A stretch of DNA of 64,000 nt from Streptomyces malachitofuscus (GCF_014650055.1 NZ_BMUF01000003.1:372001-436000), one strand, 5' to 3'. Shown: positions 18,012-27,350, numbered from the stretch's first letter. The notes: generated by a model not told the origin, from the letters alone. Numbers and translations: made by a program.

Positions 18012-19220
18012 CTACGCGGCGCCCTGTTCCCGCCGGCTCGCGAGCGACCGCACGACGGGGGTGCCGGTGAGGGCAGGGCCGTCGGGGTCCGTCACGAGAG
18101 CGGTGGGAGGCTTGCGCAGCAGGACCAGCGCCGCGTCGTCGTGCAGCCGGCCGCCCACGTGGTTCAGCAGTTCCTCGTGCAGCGCGGCGAGCGTACGGGA
18201 CGGCTCGTCGCACAGATGGCGGGCCAGACCGTCGGCCAGGGGGTAGAACTCGCGGGCGGCGTCGCGCGCCTCCGTGACGCCGTCCGTGTAGAGCAGCAGC
18301 TGGTCACCCTCGGCGAACGGCACCACCTGGAGGCAGGGGAGGTCCTCGGACAGGGCACGCAGTCCCAGGGGCGGCGCGGGACGGACGGGATCCACCGGCA
18401 CCACCTCGTTCCCGCGGATCAGCAGCGGGGGCGCGTGTCCGCAGTTGACCATCTCCAGACGCCCGGGCTCAGGACAGCCGGCGACCACGGCGGTGACGAA
18501 GTCGTCGGAGCCGAGATTCCGGGCCAGGCTCCGCTCCACCCGGCAGACGACGTCCAGCAGGTCCGGCTCGTCGTAGGCCGCCTCACGGAAGACACCGAGC
18601 ACCAGAGCGGCCGTTCCCACGGCCGGCAGCCCTTTGCCGCGCACATCGCCGACGATCATCCTGACCCCGTAGGGCGTGGGCACGAGGGCGTAGAGGTCGC
18701 CGCCGATCCGCGCCTCGGCCGCGGCGGCGCTGTAGCGGACCGCCACCTGGAACGGGCCCACGGTCTCCGGGACCGGCCGGAGCAGCGCGTGCTGCGCGGT
18801 CTCGGCCACGGAGCGGACGGCGGCGAGCACCCGCTCACGGCTGACGCGCAGAGCACTGGCGAGGGCGCCGGCGACGGTGACGGTGACCAGCGCCGCCAGC
18901 ACGACGAGCAGATGGGGGATCGGCAGGTCGTGGCGGGCGCCGATCCCGGTGCCCAGCACGGAGGCGAGGAGACCGACCCCCAGGACCCCGAGCGGCCGGC
19001 TGGTGGCGGCCGCCAGCGCCGGTCCGACGGCGAGGAGCGGCAGCCAGATCCTGCCTGTCCCGGCGTAGAGGTCGATGGACACGATGATGAAGACGATCAG
19101 GATCGACAGGGCCGGTGTACCCGCGGCCCAGTGCGCCACCGCCCGGACGGGAGGTGACCAGGTTCGCCTGACGCCCGGCTTGAACGGCCGTTTCGGCCAA
19201 GGGCCGCGTCCATGACTCAT
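18012..19220 (-). CDS. Membrane SpoIIE/PP2C-family phosphatase
   Basis: About 402 residues from an ATG at 19220; an in-frame TTG at 19253 would add 11 residues. Three or four N-terminal hydrophobic segments (about 45-130) anchor it, followed by a SpoIIE-type PP2C domain. Metal-binding motifs are IGGDLYALVPTPYGVRMIVGDVRGKG, LLLYTDGVTEARD and LHDDAALVLL. It has no GAF, PAS or kinase domain. Such RsbU-like proteins dephosphorylate anti-anti-sigma factors; no partner gene is adjacent. Confidence 0.9.
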   Translation of the reverse strand: MSHGRGPWPKRPFKPGVRRTWSPPVRAVAHWAAGTPALSILIVFIIVSIDLYAGTGRIWLPLLAVGPALAAATSRPLGVLGVGLLASVLGTGIGARHDLPIPHLLVVLAALVTVTVAGALASALRVSRERVLAAVRSVAETAQHALLRPVPETVGPFQVAVRYSAAAAEARIGGDLYALVPTPYGVRMIVGDVRGKGLPAVGTAALVLGVFREAAYDEPDLLDVVCRVERSLARNLGSDDFVTAVVAGCPEPGRLEMVNCGHAPPLLIRGNEVVPVDPVRPAPPLGLRALSEDLPCLQVVPFAEGDQLLLYTDGVTEARDAAREFYPLADGLARHLCDEPSRTLAALHEELLNHVGGRLHDDAALVLLRKPPTALVTDPDGPALTGTPVVRSLASRREQGAA

Positions 19221-19322
19221 GTGTCGTCCGCTGTCCTCACCTTTGCGCGACAAGCACGCATACCGAAAATGTCTTCTTCATCAGGAAAGGTGATCGTCTG
19301 GGACGTCACAAGGTTGTGCTTT

Positions 19323-20075
19323 TCAAATAGTGAGCGACAAGGTCCGCGTCACCCTGTCGGCGGTCGGCAGAAGCCGTGCGCGGACCTCGTCGAGCCGGGA
19401 AAGCCGGTCCCTGGGCATCGACACACCGAGTGAGCCCAGCGTGTCGCTGCTGTAGACCGGAACCGCGACGCAGACCGTGCCGAGGGAGTACTCCTCCAGG
19501 TCCGTGACGGCCGGGGCCAGGGCCGTGGTCTCGAGCTGCCGGATCAGCGTCGGCACCGTGGTGATCGTCCGCGGGGTGAGGTCGTTCAGGGGGTGACGGG
19601 AGAGGTACTCGCTGCGTGCCTCGTCGTCGAGCTCCCGCAGCACGGACTTGCCCAGCGCGGTGGCGTGCCCCGCGTCCTCGAAGCCCACCCAGAGATCCGT
19701 CCGCGGCGTGCGCGGCCCGTCGACGATCTCGGCGACCCGGATCTCACCGTCCTCGTAGAAGGTGAGGTAGGCGGCGCTGGAGAGCTCGTCCCGCAGCGCG
19801 GCGAGGGCCGGCCGGACCCGGCTGAGCAGCGCCTGCCCGCCGCTCGCCGTGTGCAGCGTCTGCAGCCGGTCGCCCAGGACGAACGCGCCGTCGTCCATCT
19901 TGCGCAGATACCCGTCGTGCACGAGCGTGCGCAGCAGGTGGTACGCCGTGGCCAGCGGCAGCCCCGTCTCACGCGCCAGCTGTTTCGCCGGAGCGCCGTT
20001 CTGATGCGCGCTCGCCGCCTCCAGCAGCCGGAACGCACGCTGAACGGAGGAGATGAGCGTCGGGCTCGCACCCAT
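19323..20075 (-). CDS. IclR family transcriptional regulator
   Basis: A 250-residue regulator. The N-terminal winged helix (about 10-70) carries the family pattern VQRAFRLLEAASAHQNGAPAKQLARETGLPLATAYHLLRTLVHDGYL, and the C-terminal effector domain (about 85-245) includes GHATALGKSVL and LGTVCVAVPVY. It lies downstream of the GH92-phosphatase gene on the same strand but is separated from it by a strong hairpin, so it is probably transcribed alone. Its target cannot be inferred. Confidence 0.93.
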   Translation of the reverse strand: MGASPTLISSVQRAFRLLEAASAHQNGAPAKQLARETGLPLATAYHLLRTLVHDGYLRKMDDGAFVLGDRLQTLHTASGGQALLSRVRPALAALRDELSSAAYLTFYEDGEIRVAEIVDGPRTPRTDLWVGFEDAGHATALGKSVLRELDDEARSEYLSRHPLNDLTPRTITTVPTLIRQLETTALAPAVTDLEEYSLGTVCVAVPVYSSDTLGSLGVSMPRDRLSRLDEVRARLLPTADRVTRTLSLTI

Positions 20076-20110
20076 GGCACCAGACTGCGCCGGTCATCCG
20101 CGACAGGCAA

Positions 20111-20144
20111 GACGAGCCCCCGCCCGGGCGGGCGGGGGCTCGTC
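20111..20144. terminator. Terminator after the GH92 gene
   Basis: A 15-bp perfect stem (20111-20125 and 20130-20144) with a 4-base loop sits just past the GH92-phosphatase stop. Confidence 0.75.
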
Positions 20145-20157
20145 CCGAACGGCCGGC

Positions 20158-23100
20158 TCAGTCGCCGGTGGCCGGGCGGGGCGGCACGGGCACCCCGTCC
20201 TCCGTCACGTACTTCGCGCCGTCGTCGTACTTGGTGATCGTGAACGAGTCCAGCACCTCACCGACCTCCTTGTCCGTGGTGGAGCGGTCGTCCCACTTGG
20301 CGGCGACGACCGCCTCGTAGCGGATCGTGTCCCTGGTGACCTTGATCCCCTGGAACGTGGAGGTGTGCCCCGCGCGGACCACCTGGGTCGCCCCGTTGCG
20401 GGTCCACACGTTGTCGTCCCCGGGAGCGAGCTCGTAGTACTTCGGTCCCGAGACCGCGACCGTGTACACGGGCCCGGTGGTCACCCCGGGGGTCGAGGTG
20501 GCGTCGGAGTCGAGGTGCCCCCGGGAGTACACATGGTCGTGTCCCATCAGCACCAGGTCGATGTCGTTGCGCTGGAACACCGGGAGCCAGGCGTCCCGCA
20601 CCGGCTTCTCGTCGCGCCCCTCGGCGCCGGAGAACACCGGCTGGTGGAACACCGCCACCGCCCACTTGTTGGGGTTGTCCCGGAGGATGTGGTCCAGCCA
20701 GCGGCCCTGCATGCCGAGCCAGAGCTTCTGGGGATCGGGGCAGTCCTCGCTGCACGCCGGGAGATCGTCCGGTGTCATCAGCGACCGGGCGTCGCCCGTG
20801 CTGGCGTTCAGGGAGATGAACCGCACCCCCTGGTAGTCGGTGTAGTACGCGGTCTCGCTGAGCGCCTCCGCCATGTGCGCCTCGTAGGCGGCGCGCTGCC
20901 GCTCGGCGGGGGTGTCACCGCCGGACGGTGAGGCACCGGGCCCGTTGGCCGGGTACTCGAAGGTCGACTTCCACTTCTTCAGGAAGGTGTCTCCCGAGTA
21001 CTCGTGGTTCCCGGGCGCGGCGATGACATTGGTCGTCCGGCTGTGGCCGTCCATCGCCGCGAACCAGTCACGCCACTCGCTGTCATTGCCCGAGGAGTTG
21101 ACCAGATCGCCCGCGTTGACGCTGCCCACGGCATCGGGATAGCGCGCGTAGGCCTGCTTCACCACCGGCGCCCACTTCGCCGACAGCTCGTTCTGCGCGT
21201 CGCCGAAGTACAGGAACGTGAACTCCTCGCCCGCCGGCCGGGCGGTGGTGAACCGGTACGTGGGACCGAACCGGCCGTCGGTGCCCACCCGGTACTCGTA
21301 CTCGGTGCCGGGGGAGAGCCGGTCCAGCACCGCGGAGTGGGTGCGCACGAGCTCGCCGCCCGTGTTCAGCTCCTCGTTGGCCCGGGCGGCCACGGTGCGC
21401 CACTCCTCGGTGCCGGCCCTGCGCACCCGCGCCTCACCGCCCGTCAGGGCCGCCGCCGTGCTCCAGGTGACGGCCTGGGACGACTCCGGCTTCTCGGTCG
21501 GCGTCAGGACGATGCGCGAGGGCACCGCACCGGGAACCTCCAGATCCGGCCTGTCGGTGAGCGCCACGTCGAAGACGTGCATGACACCGCGGTCGGTGCC
21601 CTGCGGCAGGACGACCGCGGCCACCCGCTTGTCCGGATCCAGCAGCTGGGGACGCGTGCCGAAGACCTTGGTCTGCACGGTGTCGGTGCCGCCCGCGGCC
21701 CGGTTGCGGCCCGTCGTGGTCACCAGCGGCTCGTTGCCGAACCGGTAGTCGGTCCCGGGCGTCCAGTCGGTGAACCCCACGGGCACGGACTGGGTGGAGC
21801 CGTCGGTGTACTCCACCACCGCGATGCCCTGCGCCGGGCCGTTGGTGGCAAGGCCCAGGAAGGAGATCCCGGTGGCCCGCTTCCCGCCCAGGGGGATGCG
21901 CTGACCGTGCGGAATCCAGTGGTCGGGCTCGCCCGGACCGGCGTCCGGCCAGGTGAACTCCACACCCGTGTTGCCCAGCGGCAGCTTGGCGCCCGGCGCC
22001 GCTCCCGCCTGCGCCAGCCGCTCCCGCGACAGGGAGTTGTCGCTGAGGTCCAGCGACCCGAGGTTCCCGTGACCGTCCGGGGTGACGCCGATGCTGTTGC
22101 GGGCGTCCGTGCCGTCCGTGTGCGACGGGGGCACGTCCCGCGCGCCGGTGCCCCAGGTGCCCGGCTCCGACGACATCCGGAAGCTCAGCCTGCCGCCCTT
22201 GCGGGTGAAGTCGGCGGGGAGCCAGGACCGGGTGGTGGCACGCCCGTCGACCTTCAGCGACCTCACATAGGGCGCCGTGCCGGCCCGGGGCGCGTCGAGG
22301 GTGATCCGCCGCCGGCTGTCGGCGCTGTCCACCACGACCCGGTCGAACATCGGACCGCTCACCACCAGGTCGGCGGTGCCGGGAACGGCGGGGAAGAGCC
22401 CGATGGCCGCCCAGACGTACCAGCTGCTGAGCGAACCGAGGTCGTCGTTGCCGGGCAGCCCCGAGGGCGAGGTGTCGTACATCTCGTCCACGGCACGGCG
22501 GAGGACGTCCGCCGTCCGGTGCGGCCGGCGCAGCCAGTTGTAGACGAACGGCATGGTGAAGCTGGGCTGGTTGCTCAGATACGCGCCGGAGGTGTTGTAC
22601 ACACCGGCGTCGAGCTCACGGGTGTGGTCGTCGAGCGCCTCGGCGGTGGCCTCGGCACCGCCCCGCTTCTCGATCAGCGCGCCCACGTTGTGCGGCACCA
22701 TCCAGCCGTACTGGTATCCCGTGGCCTGCTCGAACTGGTTGCCCCGCTCGCCGAGGCCGAAGGACCGGTCGAAACCGTTCCGCTCGCGGGGCCGGATGTG
22801 GTCACTGACGTCGTCGAACACGTTCTGCCAGTTCTGCGCCCGCACCATGTACCGGTCGTACGTCTCCTCGTCGCCCAAGCGCCGGGCGAGCTGGGCGATG
22901 CCGAAGTCGTCGACGGCGTACTCGAGCGTCTTGGACGTGGCCGAGTCGCCCTTGCGGTTCTCGATGAAGCCGACCGTCGCGTACTGGTAGGCGTGCCGCC
23001 GCAGCGTCGCGTCGGCGGGCAGCCCCTGTGTCGCCTTCATCGACTCCAGCGCGGCGCGCCGGTCGTAGTCCGTGCTGCCGAACGCGTCGACCGAGGCGAC

Positions 23101-24468
23101 CACCGACTGCAGCGAGTCGCCGCTCATCTTCTGCTGCGCCTGGTTGAGATGAGGCCAGTTGGGCCACCTGCCGGTCTGGCGCACCATGTCCGTGATCGAC
23201 TGGTTGATGTCGCTGCCGACCTCGGGGAACAGCAGCGCGATCAGCTGCGCCTGACTGCGGTACGTGTCCCAGCCCGCGTAGGTGACGTAGTGGTGGCGGC
23301 CCTTGGGCACCCGGTGGATCTCTCCGTCGTAACCCCCGTACTCGCCGTTCACGTCGTCGAAGACGTTCGGGTGCAGCAGCGAGTGATAGAGCGCGGTGTG
23401 GAACTTCACCCGCTCGTCACGGGTGCCGCCGTCCACGTCCAGGGTCCCGAGCGCGTCCCGCCACACACGGGCGGATTCCGTCCGGACGCGGTCGAAGGAC
23501 CGGCCGCGGGTCTCGGCGGCCGCGTTGCGCGCGGCGCCCTCGACGCTCACATAGCTGAGGCCGGTCTTCGCGGTGACCTTCGCGCCCCGGTCGAAGACGA
23601 GGTAGGCGCCGGCCCCGTGCTTGGTGTCACCGCCGGAGGCGTCCTCGGACCCGGGACGTATGTCGGAACCCTGCCAGGTGCCGTGGGCCTTGACGGGACG
23701 GTCGAACGTGGTCGAGAAGTAGGCCCGGTAGCGCCCGCCCTCGTCGCACACCGAGGCCGCCTCCACCCACCCGCTGACGGTGTTGCCGTCGACCTTCACC
23801 TCGCTGCCGAACACCCGGTTGTTGGAGCCCGCGACATCGAACAGCAGCGTCGAGTCGCCGTCCGAGGGGAAGTCGTAGCGGCTCACCGCGGTGCGCGTGG
23901 TGGCGGTCAGCTCCGTCTCCACGCCGTTGGCGAGGTCCACGGAGTAGTAGCCGGGGTCGGCCTTCTCTTCGGCGTGGTCGAAGCCGAGGTAGTAGTCGGT
24001 GATCTTCTCGGCCGGGCTGACGGGCAGGGTGGCGCCGGCGAGCCTGCCGGTGTACGGCAGCACCGGGAAGTCGAAGCCGCTGAAGCGCCCTTCGCAGCCG
24101 GTCCCGGAGAGCCGGGTCATGCCGAAGCCGCGGATCTTGTCGGCCGTGTACTCGTATCCGCCCTTCTGGTCCCCGTCGGAGGAGCGGTACGTCGTGGGGG
24201 AGGACTGCACCATGCCGAACGGCACCGTGGCGCCCGGCCAGGTGTTGCCGTACGCGCTGTTCCCCTTGTTCTGGGACGTGTCCAGGCGGGTGCCGATGAA
24301 CGGATCGACGGCGTCGAACGCCGCGATGTCGCGGTGGCCCGGGTCGGCGGCAGCGCCGGCCGCGGGCGTCGGTCCGGCGACCAGCGCGCCGAGGACCAGT
24401 GCGGTGGTGAGAAGTCTGCGTCGGCCCGGCGGGGGCGTCGGCGGGGGTGGCTCTGCGGCTGTCCACAT
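20158..24468 (-). CDS. Secreted GH92 glycosidase fused to metallophosphatase
   Basis: A 1436-residue secreted protein. A signal peptide with a GRRRLL motif (possibly Tat) is followed by a GH92 domain (about 45-780: DPFIGT, GNTWPGATVPFGMVQ, HLNQAQQKMSGDS, GLPGNDDLGSLSSWYVWAAIGLFP). A beta-rich NPCBM-like region, an FN3/purple-acid-phosphatase-type domain, and a calcineurin-like phosphatase (about 1085-1400: GDAQNE, GDLVNSS, GNHEY, GHDHVY) follow. In GH92 alpha-mannosidases the catalytic acid is a Glu in the E-G-N-x-W-Q-Y motif. Here the aligned segment is QATGYQYGW, with Gln581 at that position. This matches what is reported for a mannose-1-phospho-6-mannose hydrolase. The ATG at 24468 is preceded by an AGGAAC site. 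Confidence 0.9.
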   Translation of the reverse strand: MWTAAEPPPPTPPPGRRRLLTTALVLGALVAGPTPAAGAAADPGHRDIAAFDAVDPFIGTRLDTSQNKGNSAYGNTWPGATVPFGMVQSSPTTYRSSDGDQKGGYEYTADKIRGFGMTRLSGTGCEGRFSGFDFPVLPYTGRLAGATLPVSPAEKITDYYLGFDHAEEKADPGYYSVDLANGVETELTATTRTAVSRYDFPSDGDSTLLFDVAGSNNRVFGSEVKVDGNTVSGWVEAASVCDEGGRYRAYFSTTFDRPVKAHGTWQGSDIRPGSEDASGGDTKHGAGAYLVFDRGAKVTAKTGLSYVSVEGAARNAAAETRGRSFDRVRTESARVWRDALGTLDVDGGTRDERVKFHTALYHSLLHPNVFDDVNGEYGGYDGEIHRVPKGRHHYVTYAGWDTYRSQAQLIALLFPEVGSDINQSITDMVRQTGRWPNWPHLNQAQQKMSGDSLQSVVASVDAFGSTDYDRRAALESMKATQGLPADATLRRHAYQYATVGFIENRKGDSATSKTLEYAVDDFGIAQLARRLGDEETYDRYMVRAQNWQNVFDDVSDHIRPRERNGFDRSFGLGERGNQFEQATGYQYGWMVPHNVGALIEKRGGAEATAEALDDHTRELDAGVYNTSGAYLSNQPSFTMPFVYNWLRRPHRTADVLRRAVDEMYDTSPSGLPGNDDLGSLSSWYVWAAIGLFPAVPGTADLVVSGPMFDRVVVDSADSRRRITLDAPRAGTAPYVRSLKVDGRATTRSWLPADFTRKGGRLSFRMSSEPGTWGTGARDVPPSHTDGTDARNSIGVTPDGHGNLGSLDLSDNSLSRERLAQAGAAPGAKLPLGNTGVEFTWPDAGPGEPDHWIPHGQRIPLGGKRATGISFLGLATNGPAQGIAVVEYTDGSTQSVPVGFTDWTPGTDYRFGNEPLVTTTGRNRAAGGTDTVQTKVFGTRPQLLDPDKRVAAVVLPQGTDRGVMHVFDVALTDRPDLEVPGAVPSRIVLTPTEKPESSQAVTWSTAAALTGGEARVRRAGTEEWRTVAARANEELNTGGELVRTHSAVLDRLSPGTEYEYRVGTDGRFGPTYRFTTARPAGEEFTFLYFGDAQNELSAKWAPVVKQAYARYPDAVGSVNAGDLVNSSGNDSEWRDWFAAMDGHSRTTNVIAAPGNHEYSGDTFLKKWKSTFEYPANGPGASPSGGDTPAERQRAAYEAHMAEALSETAYYTDYQGVRFISLNASTGDARSLMTPDDLPACSEDCPDPQKLWLGMQGRWLDHILRDNPNKWAVAVFHQPVFSGAEGRDEKPVRDAWLPVFQRNDIDLVLMGHDHVYSRGHLDSDATSTPGVTTGPVYTVAVSGPKYYELAPGDDNVWTRNGATQVVRAGHTSTFQGIKVTRDTIRYEAVVAAKWDDRSTTDKEVGEVLDSFTITKYDDGAKYVTEDGVPVPPRPATGD

Positions 24469-24497
24469 GACGGCGGTGTTCCTGCCTTCCCTGGTGG

Positions 24498-24511
24498 TGA
24501 CAACGTTGTCA
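24498..24511. promoter_or_regulatory. LacI-type operator before the GH92 gene
   Basis: TGACAACGTTGTCA is a perfect 14-bp palindrome centred on CG, 30 bases upstream of the GH92 start. It differs from the boxes near the other glycosidase genes in this window. Confidence 0.6.
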
Positions 24512-24626
24512 AAACGCGACCCTCTTGGGGGGCGCGGCCTATAGTTCAGCGTCTCGGGCTCACCGGGGGAAGTCCGGGGAGAGGATTGGATGAATTCCGG
24601 GAGAAGTCGAGTGCGGACCCGGAGTG

Positions 24627-24658
24627 CGGCCGGGGGCCGCAATGACGGCCCCCGGCCG
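24627..24658. terminator. Terminator after the GH16 gene
   Basis: A 13-bp perfect stem (24627-24639 and 24646-24658) with a 6-base loop, located just past the GH16 stop on the minus strand. Confidence 0.7.
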
Positions 24659-24692
24659 GGGAGTTGAGGCAGCGGTGCGCATGAGCTGACGG

Positions 24693-26123
24693 TCAGGGAG
24701 CGGGAACCTCGTCCACGAAGGAGGTGCCGGCCCCGCGGAGCGCGTCGATCTTCGCGGTGACCTGTGCGGGGGTCAGGACCTGGTCCTTGACGTGGAGTAC
24801 GTAGTCGACCTGCTGGTTGTAGGCCCGGGGTGTGGTGGACGTCTGTCCGTCGAGGTCGATCAGCCACTGGTTGAAGTTGATCGACATGGGGCGTTCGGGC
24901 AGGTACGCGGCGTCGTGGGTGCCGAAGTGCTGCCCGTCGACGTAGTAGGTGATGGCGTTGTTGTCGATGGTGACGACCAGGTCGTGCCAGCCCGCGAAGC
25001 TCCGCCGGCTCTCGCTGTGCTGGTTGACGGCCTGCCAGGGCTCCGGGTTGTAGGTCTCCCAGGAGGTCGTGTACAGGATGTTGGACGGCTCGCCCCAGCC
25101 TCCGTTGGGCAGGTACTCGAAGTCGTACTCGGCGTAGTCGTCGGCCATCGGGGCCTTGAGGTCGTTGATGGTGAAGAAGGTCTGGACGACACGGTCGCCG
25201 TCGGGGCCGTACGCGGGGGCGTCGGAGAACCTGACCCGGGCGGCGTAGGTGCCGTTCTTGAACTTCATGCTCCGGGTGAGGACTTCGGTGTGCGTGGTGG
25301 AGGCGCCGGTGCCGGCGGTGGAGCTCTCCAGGTTCATCAGCGAGTTGCCGCCCGATGAGCTGAAGGTGACCTTGGACGGGTCCCAGGTCGCGCCGGGCAC
25401 CCCGGGGCCGCCGGAGTTGGAGCGCACGCTCCAGCCGTGTGCGGCGATCGCGGGGTCCGTGTGCGAGGTGTAGTCGAAGTCGTCGAACAGGGTCTGGCCG
25501 CCCTCGCCGGGCGGGTCGGTCGGATCCGTGGGGTCGGTCGGGTCGTTGCCCTCGGGGGCGGTGCCCCAGACCGTGGCGCCGGCGAGCCGGGCGGTGACCT
25601 TGTCCCAGTCGGCGTACGAGGTCTGGGAGCCGTTGAAGGAGTAGTCGTCGCTCTGCCTCAGCGTCTGCCAGTCGGACCGGTGGAAACGGAGCTGCATGTC
25701 CCCCGTGTCGGCGCCCGGGGCCAGCGAACCGGCGGACTGGGTGAAGCCGATCTCGAGGTAGCGGTCGGCCGTCGCGGTGGGCTGGGCGAGCGTCCCGAAC
25801 GTGCCGGTGATGGAGGAACAGCCCCGGACCGCCCAGGAGCAGGCGAAGCGGTACGTGGCGTTGGCGGCGTCGGCCTTGAAGTAGTAGCGGATCTTCACCT
25901 GGCTCAGCTGGACGGCGGAGGAGCCTGTGTTGCGGACCTTGAACCAGGGCTCGCTCTGATCGGCGGTGGCGCCGCCGGAGCCGGTGCGGTACTGCACACG
26001 GACGGAGCCGTCCGCTGCTGCGGCGGTGGTGGTGCCGGCGAGGCCGGCCAGGGAGGCGCTGCCCAGCAGGGCGGTCAGGGCGAGTGCCGCGCGGAGGCGG
26101 CGGCCGGTGGGGCGAGTGTTCAT
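24693..26123 (-). CDS. Secreted CBM3-GH16 glycosidase
   Basis: A 476-residue secreted protein. The signal peptide (about 1-38) precedes an N-terminal CBM3-type cellulose-binding domain (about 40-190: WFKVRNTGSSAVQLSQVKIRYYF, DDYSFNGSQTSYADWDKVTARLAG). An Asp/Pro/Thr linker leads to a GH16-like domain (about 220-455). The GH16 catalytic motif is visible as EYDFEYLPNGGWG, with two candidate Glu residues flanking Asp. The bond cut could be beta-1,3- or mixed-linkage glucan; the motif alone does not settle it. The ATG at 26123 has AAAGGAA upstream. Control is probably by the divergent GntR regulator through shared repeats. Confidence 0.87.
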   Translation of the reverse strand: MNTRPTGRRLRAALALTALLGSASLAGLAGTTTAAAADGSVRVQYRTGSGGATADQSEPWFKVRNTGSSAVQLSQVKIRYYFKADAANATYRFACSWAVRGCSSITGTFGTLAQPTATADRYLEIGFTQSAGSLAPGADTGDMQLRFHRSDWQTLRQSDDYSFNGSQTSYADWDKVTARLAGATVWGTAPEGNDPTDPTDPTDPPGEGGQTLFDDFDYTSHTDPAIAAHGWSVRSNSGGPGVPGATWDPSKVTFSSSGGNSLMNLESSTAGTGASTTHTEVLTRSMKFKNGTYAARVRFSDAPAYGPDGDRVVQTFFTINDLKAPMADDYAEYDFEYLPNGGWGEPSNILYTTSWETYNPEPWQAVNQHSESRRSFAGWHDLVVTIDNNAITYYVDGQHFGTHDAAYLPERPMSINFNQWLIDLDGQTSTTPRAYNQQVDYVLHVKDQVLTPAQVTAKIDALRGAGTSFVDEVPAP

Positions 26124-26232
26124 CCGGGTTCCTTTCGCGGTGGGGGTGGCGCGCGGATGATCGCCGGTGCGGCATGTGTGGGGGTGCCGCACGACGGGGA
26201 GCTCACGGGGGACGGCCCGGCCCTCCGGATTG

Positions 26233-26260
26233 ACCAGTTGCCCGTCAAGCTTTACCAGTT
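26233..26260. promoter_or_regulatory. Paired ACCAGTT direct repeats, GH16 side
   Basis: ACCAGTT at 26233-26239 and 26254-26260 are spaced 21 bp start to start, two helical turns. They lie 110-137 bases upstream of the GH16 gene. The same arrangement recurs at 26357-26383. Confidence 0.5.
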
Positions 26261-26356
26261 GGTGTCGAGTGAAGGTGGCATAGACCAATGTGCGCGTCAA
26301 CCCTCCTCGCACACACGGGTATTGAGGGCTCATGGGCCGACGCCCCCGGCGGGCAG

Positions 26357-26383
26357 ACCAGTTATGGTCGAGGCCATACCAGT
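26357..26383. promoter_or_regulatory. Paired ACCAGT direct repeats, gntR side
   Basis: ACCAGTT at 26357-26363 and ACCAGT at 26378-26383, again 21 bp apart, end 44 bases before the gntR start. They are the likely autoregulatory site. Confidence 0.5.
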
Positions 26384-26427
26384 GGCCCGATGTCCCTCCT
26401 GTGCCCGACGACGAACGAGAGCCCTTC

Positions 26428-27276
26428 ATGGAGATCGATTCCGCCGCATCAGGCGCCGTGCTCAAGCGGGAACGCGTACGCGACGCGATCCTCGAGCTCA
26501 TCGAGGCCCGCCGCCCCGGCGACGCCATCCCCTCGGAGCGCAGTCTGTGCGCCCGGCTCGGTGTCTCGCGCCCCACGCTGCGTGCCGCGGTGGACGAACT
26601 CGTCGTCGCGGGACTGCTGGTCCGTGAGCACGGCCGCGGCATGTTCGTGGCCGAGGAGAAGATCACTCAGGAGCTGGTCTCGGAGCGGAACTCCTTCACC
26701 CTGCCCCGGGCGGGCGGCGTATGGACCAGCAGGATCCTGGAGTTCCGCACCCTGCCGGCCGGTGCCCGGGTGGGCCGGAGGCTGCGGATGTCGCCCGCGG
26801 CGCGCGTCCGCTACACGGCCCGCCTCCGGCTGGTCGACGGCGCGCCCATGGCCATCGAGCATCTGCACGTCCCGGCGGACCTGGTGCCGGACCTGACCGG
26901 TGAGGAACTGGAACAGGGCGATCTCTACGAGCACTTCCGGGACCGGCACGGGGTCCAGGTCAGTGAGGCGGTGCAGTCCATCGAGCCCACCGTGGTGACC
27001 CGCGCGGAGGCGGATCTGCTCGATGTCCCCGAGCTGTCGCCGGCCCTGCTGTTCGAGCGTCTCACCACCGACACCGGGGGCCGTCCGGTCGAGTACGTGC
27101 ACTCGGTCTACCGGGGTGACCGCTACCGCATCGTCTCGCGGCTGACGCTGGGGCCGGCGGCCGCCCGTCCGGGCCGGCCCGAGGAGCACCATCCGGGCAT
27201 CCCGCCGGGCGACTTCACCTCCGGCGCGCCCCTCACCCTTTCGACCCGGGGAGTCGTGCAGCCGAACGAGGCCTGA
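26428..27276 (+). CDS. GntR family regulator, HutC/UTRA type
   Basis: A 282-residue regulator. The N-terminal GntR winged helix (about 12-80) shows RVRDAILELIEARRPGDAIPSERSLCARLGVSRPTLRAAVDELV, and a UTRA effector domain (about 95-245) follows. The tail past about 250 is Pro/Arg-rich. ATG 26428 is used; an in-frame GTG at 26401 is possible. It is divergent from the CBM3-GH16 gene and upstream of GH64. The paired repeats flanking it suggest it controls the GH16 gene and itself in response to a sugar or sugar phosphate. Confidence 0.9.
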   Translation: MEIDSAASGAVLKRERVRDAILELIEARRPGDAIPSERSLCARLGVSRPTLRAAVDELVVAGLLVREHGRGMFVAEEKITQELVSERNSFTLPRAGGVWTSRILEFRTLPAGARVGRRLRMSPAARVRYTARLRLVDGAPMAIEHLHVPADLVPDLTGEELEQGDLYEHFRDRHGVQVSEAVQSIEPTVVTRAEADLLDVPELSPALLFERLTTDTGGRPVEYVHSVYRGDRYRIVSRLTLGPAAARPGRPEEHHPGIPPGDFTSGAPLTLSTRGVVQPNEA

Positions 27277-27321
27277 GTGCCGTCGCGTTGGGTGAATCCG
27301 GAACCTTAAGCTCCCGAACTG

Positions 27322-27350
27322 TTGACAGGTTCACGGCGGGGCGGGACTCT
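27322..27350 (+). promoter_or_regulatory. GH64 promoter
   Basis: TTGACA (27322-27327) and GACTCT (27345-27350) are 17 bases apart. The first operator starts 4 bases after the -10. Confidence 0.5.

Noticed and set aside
21004..24645. Plus-strand open frame of over 1200 codons
   Set aside because: It is antisense to the GH92-phosphatase gene; the opening comes from GC-rich third positions and its product shows no family motif.
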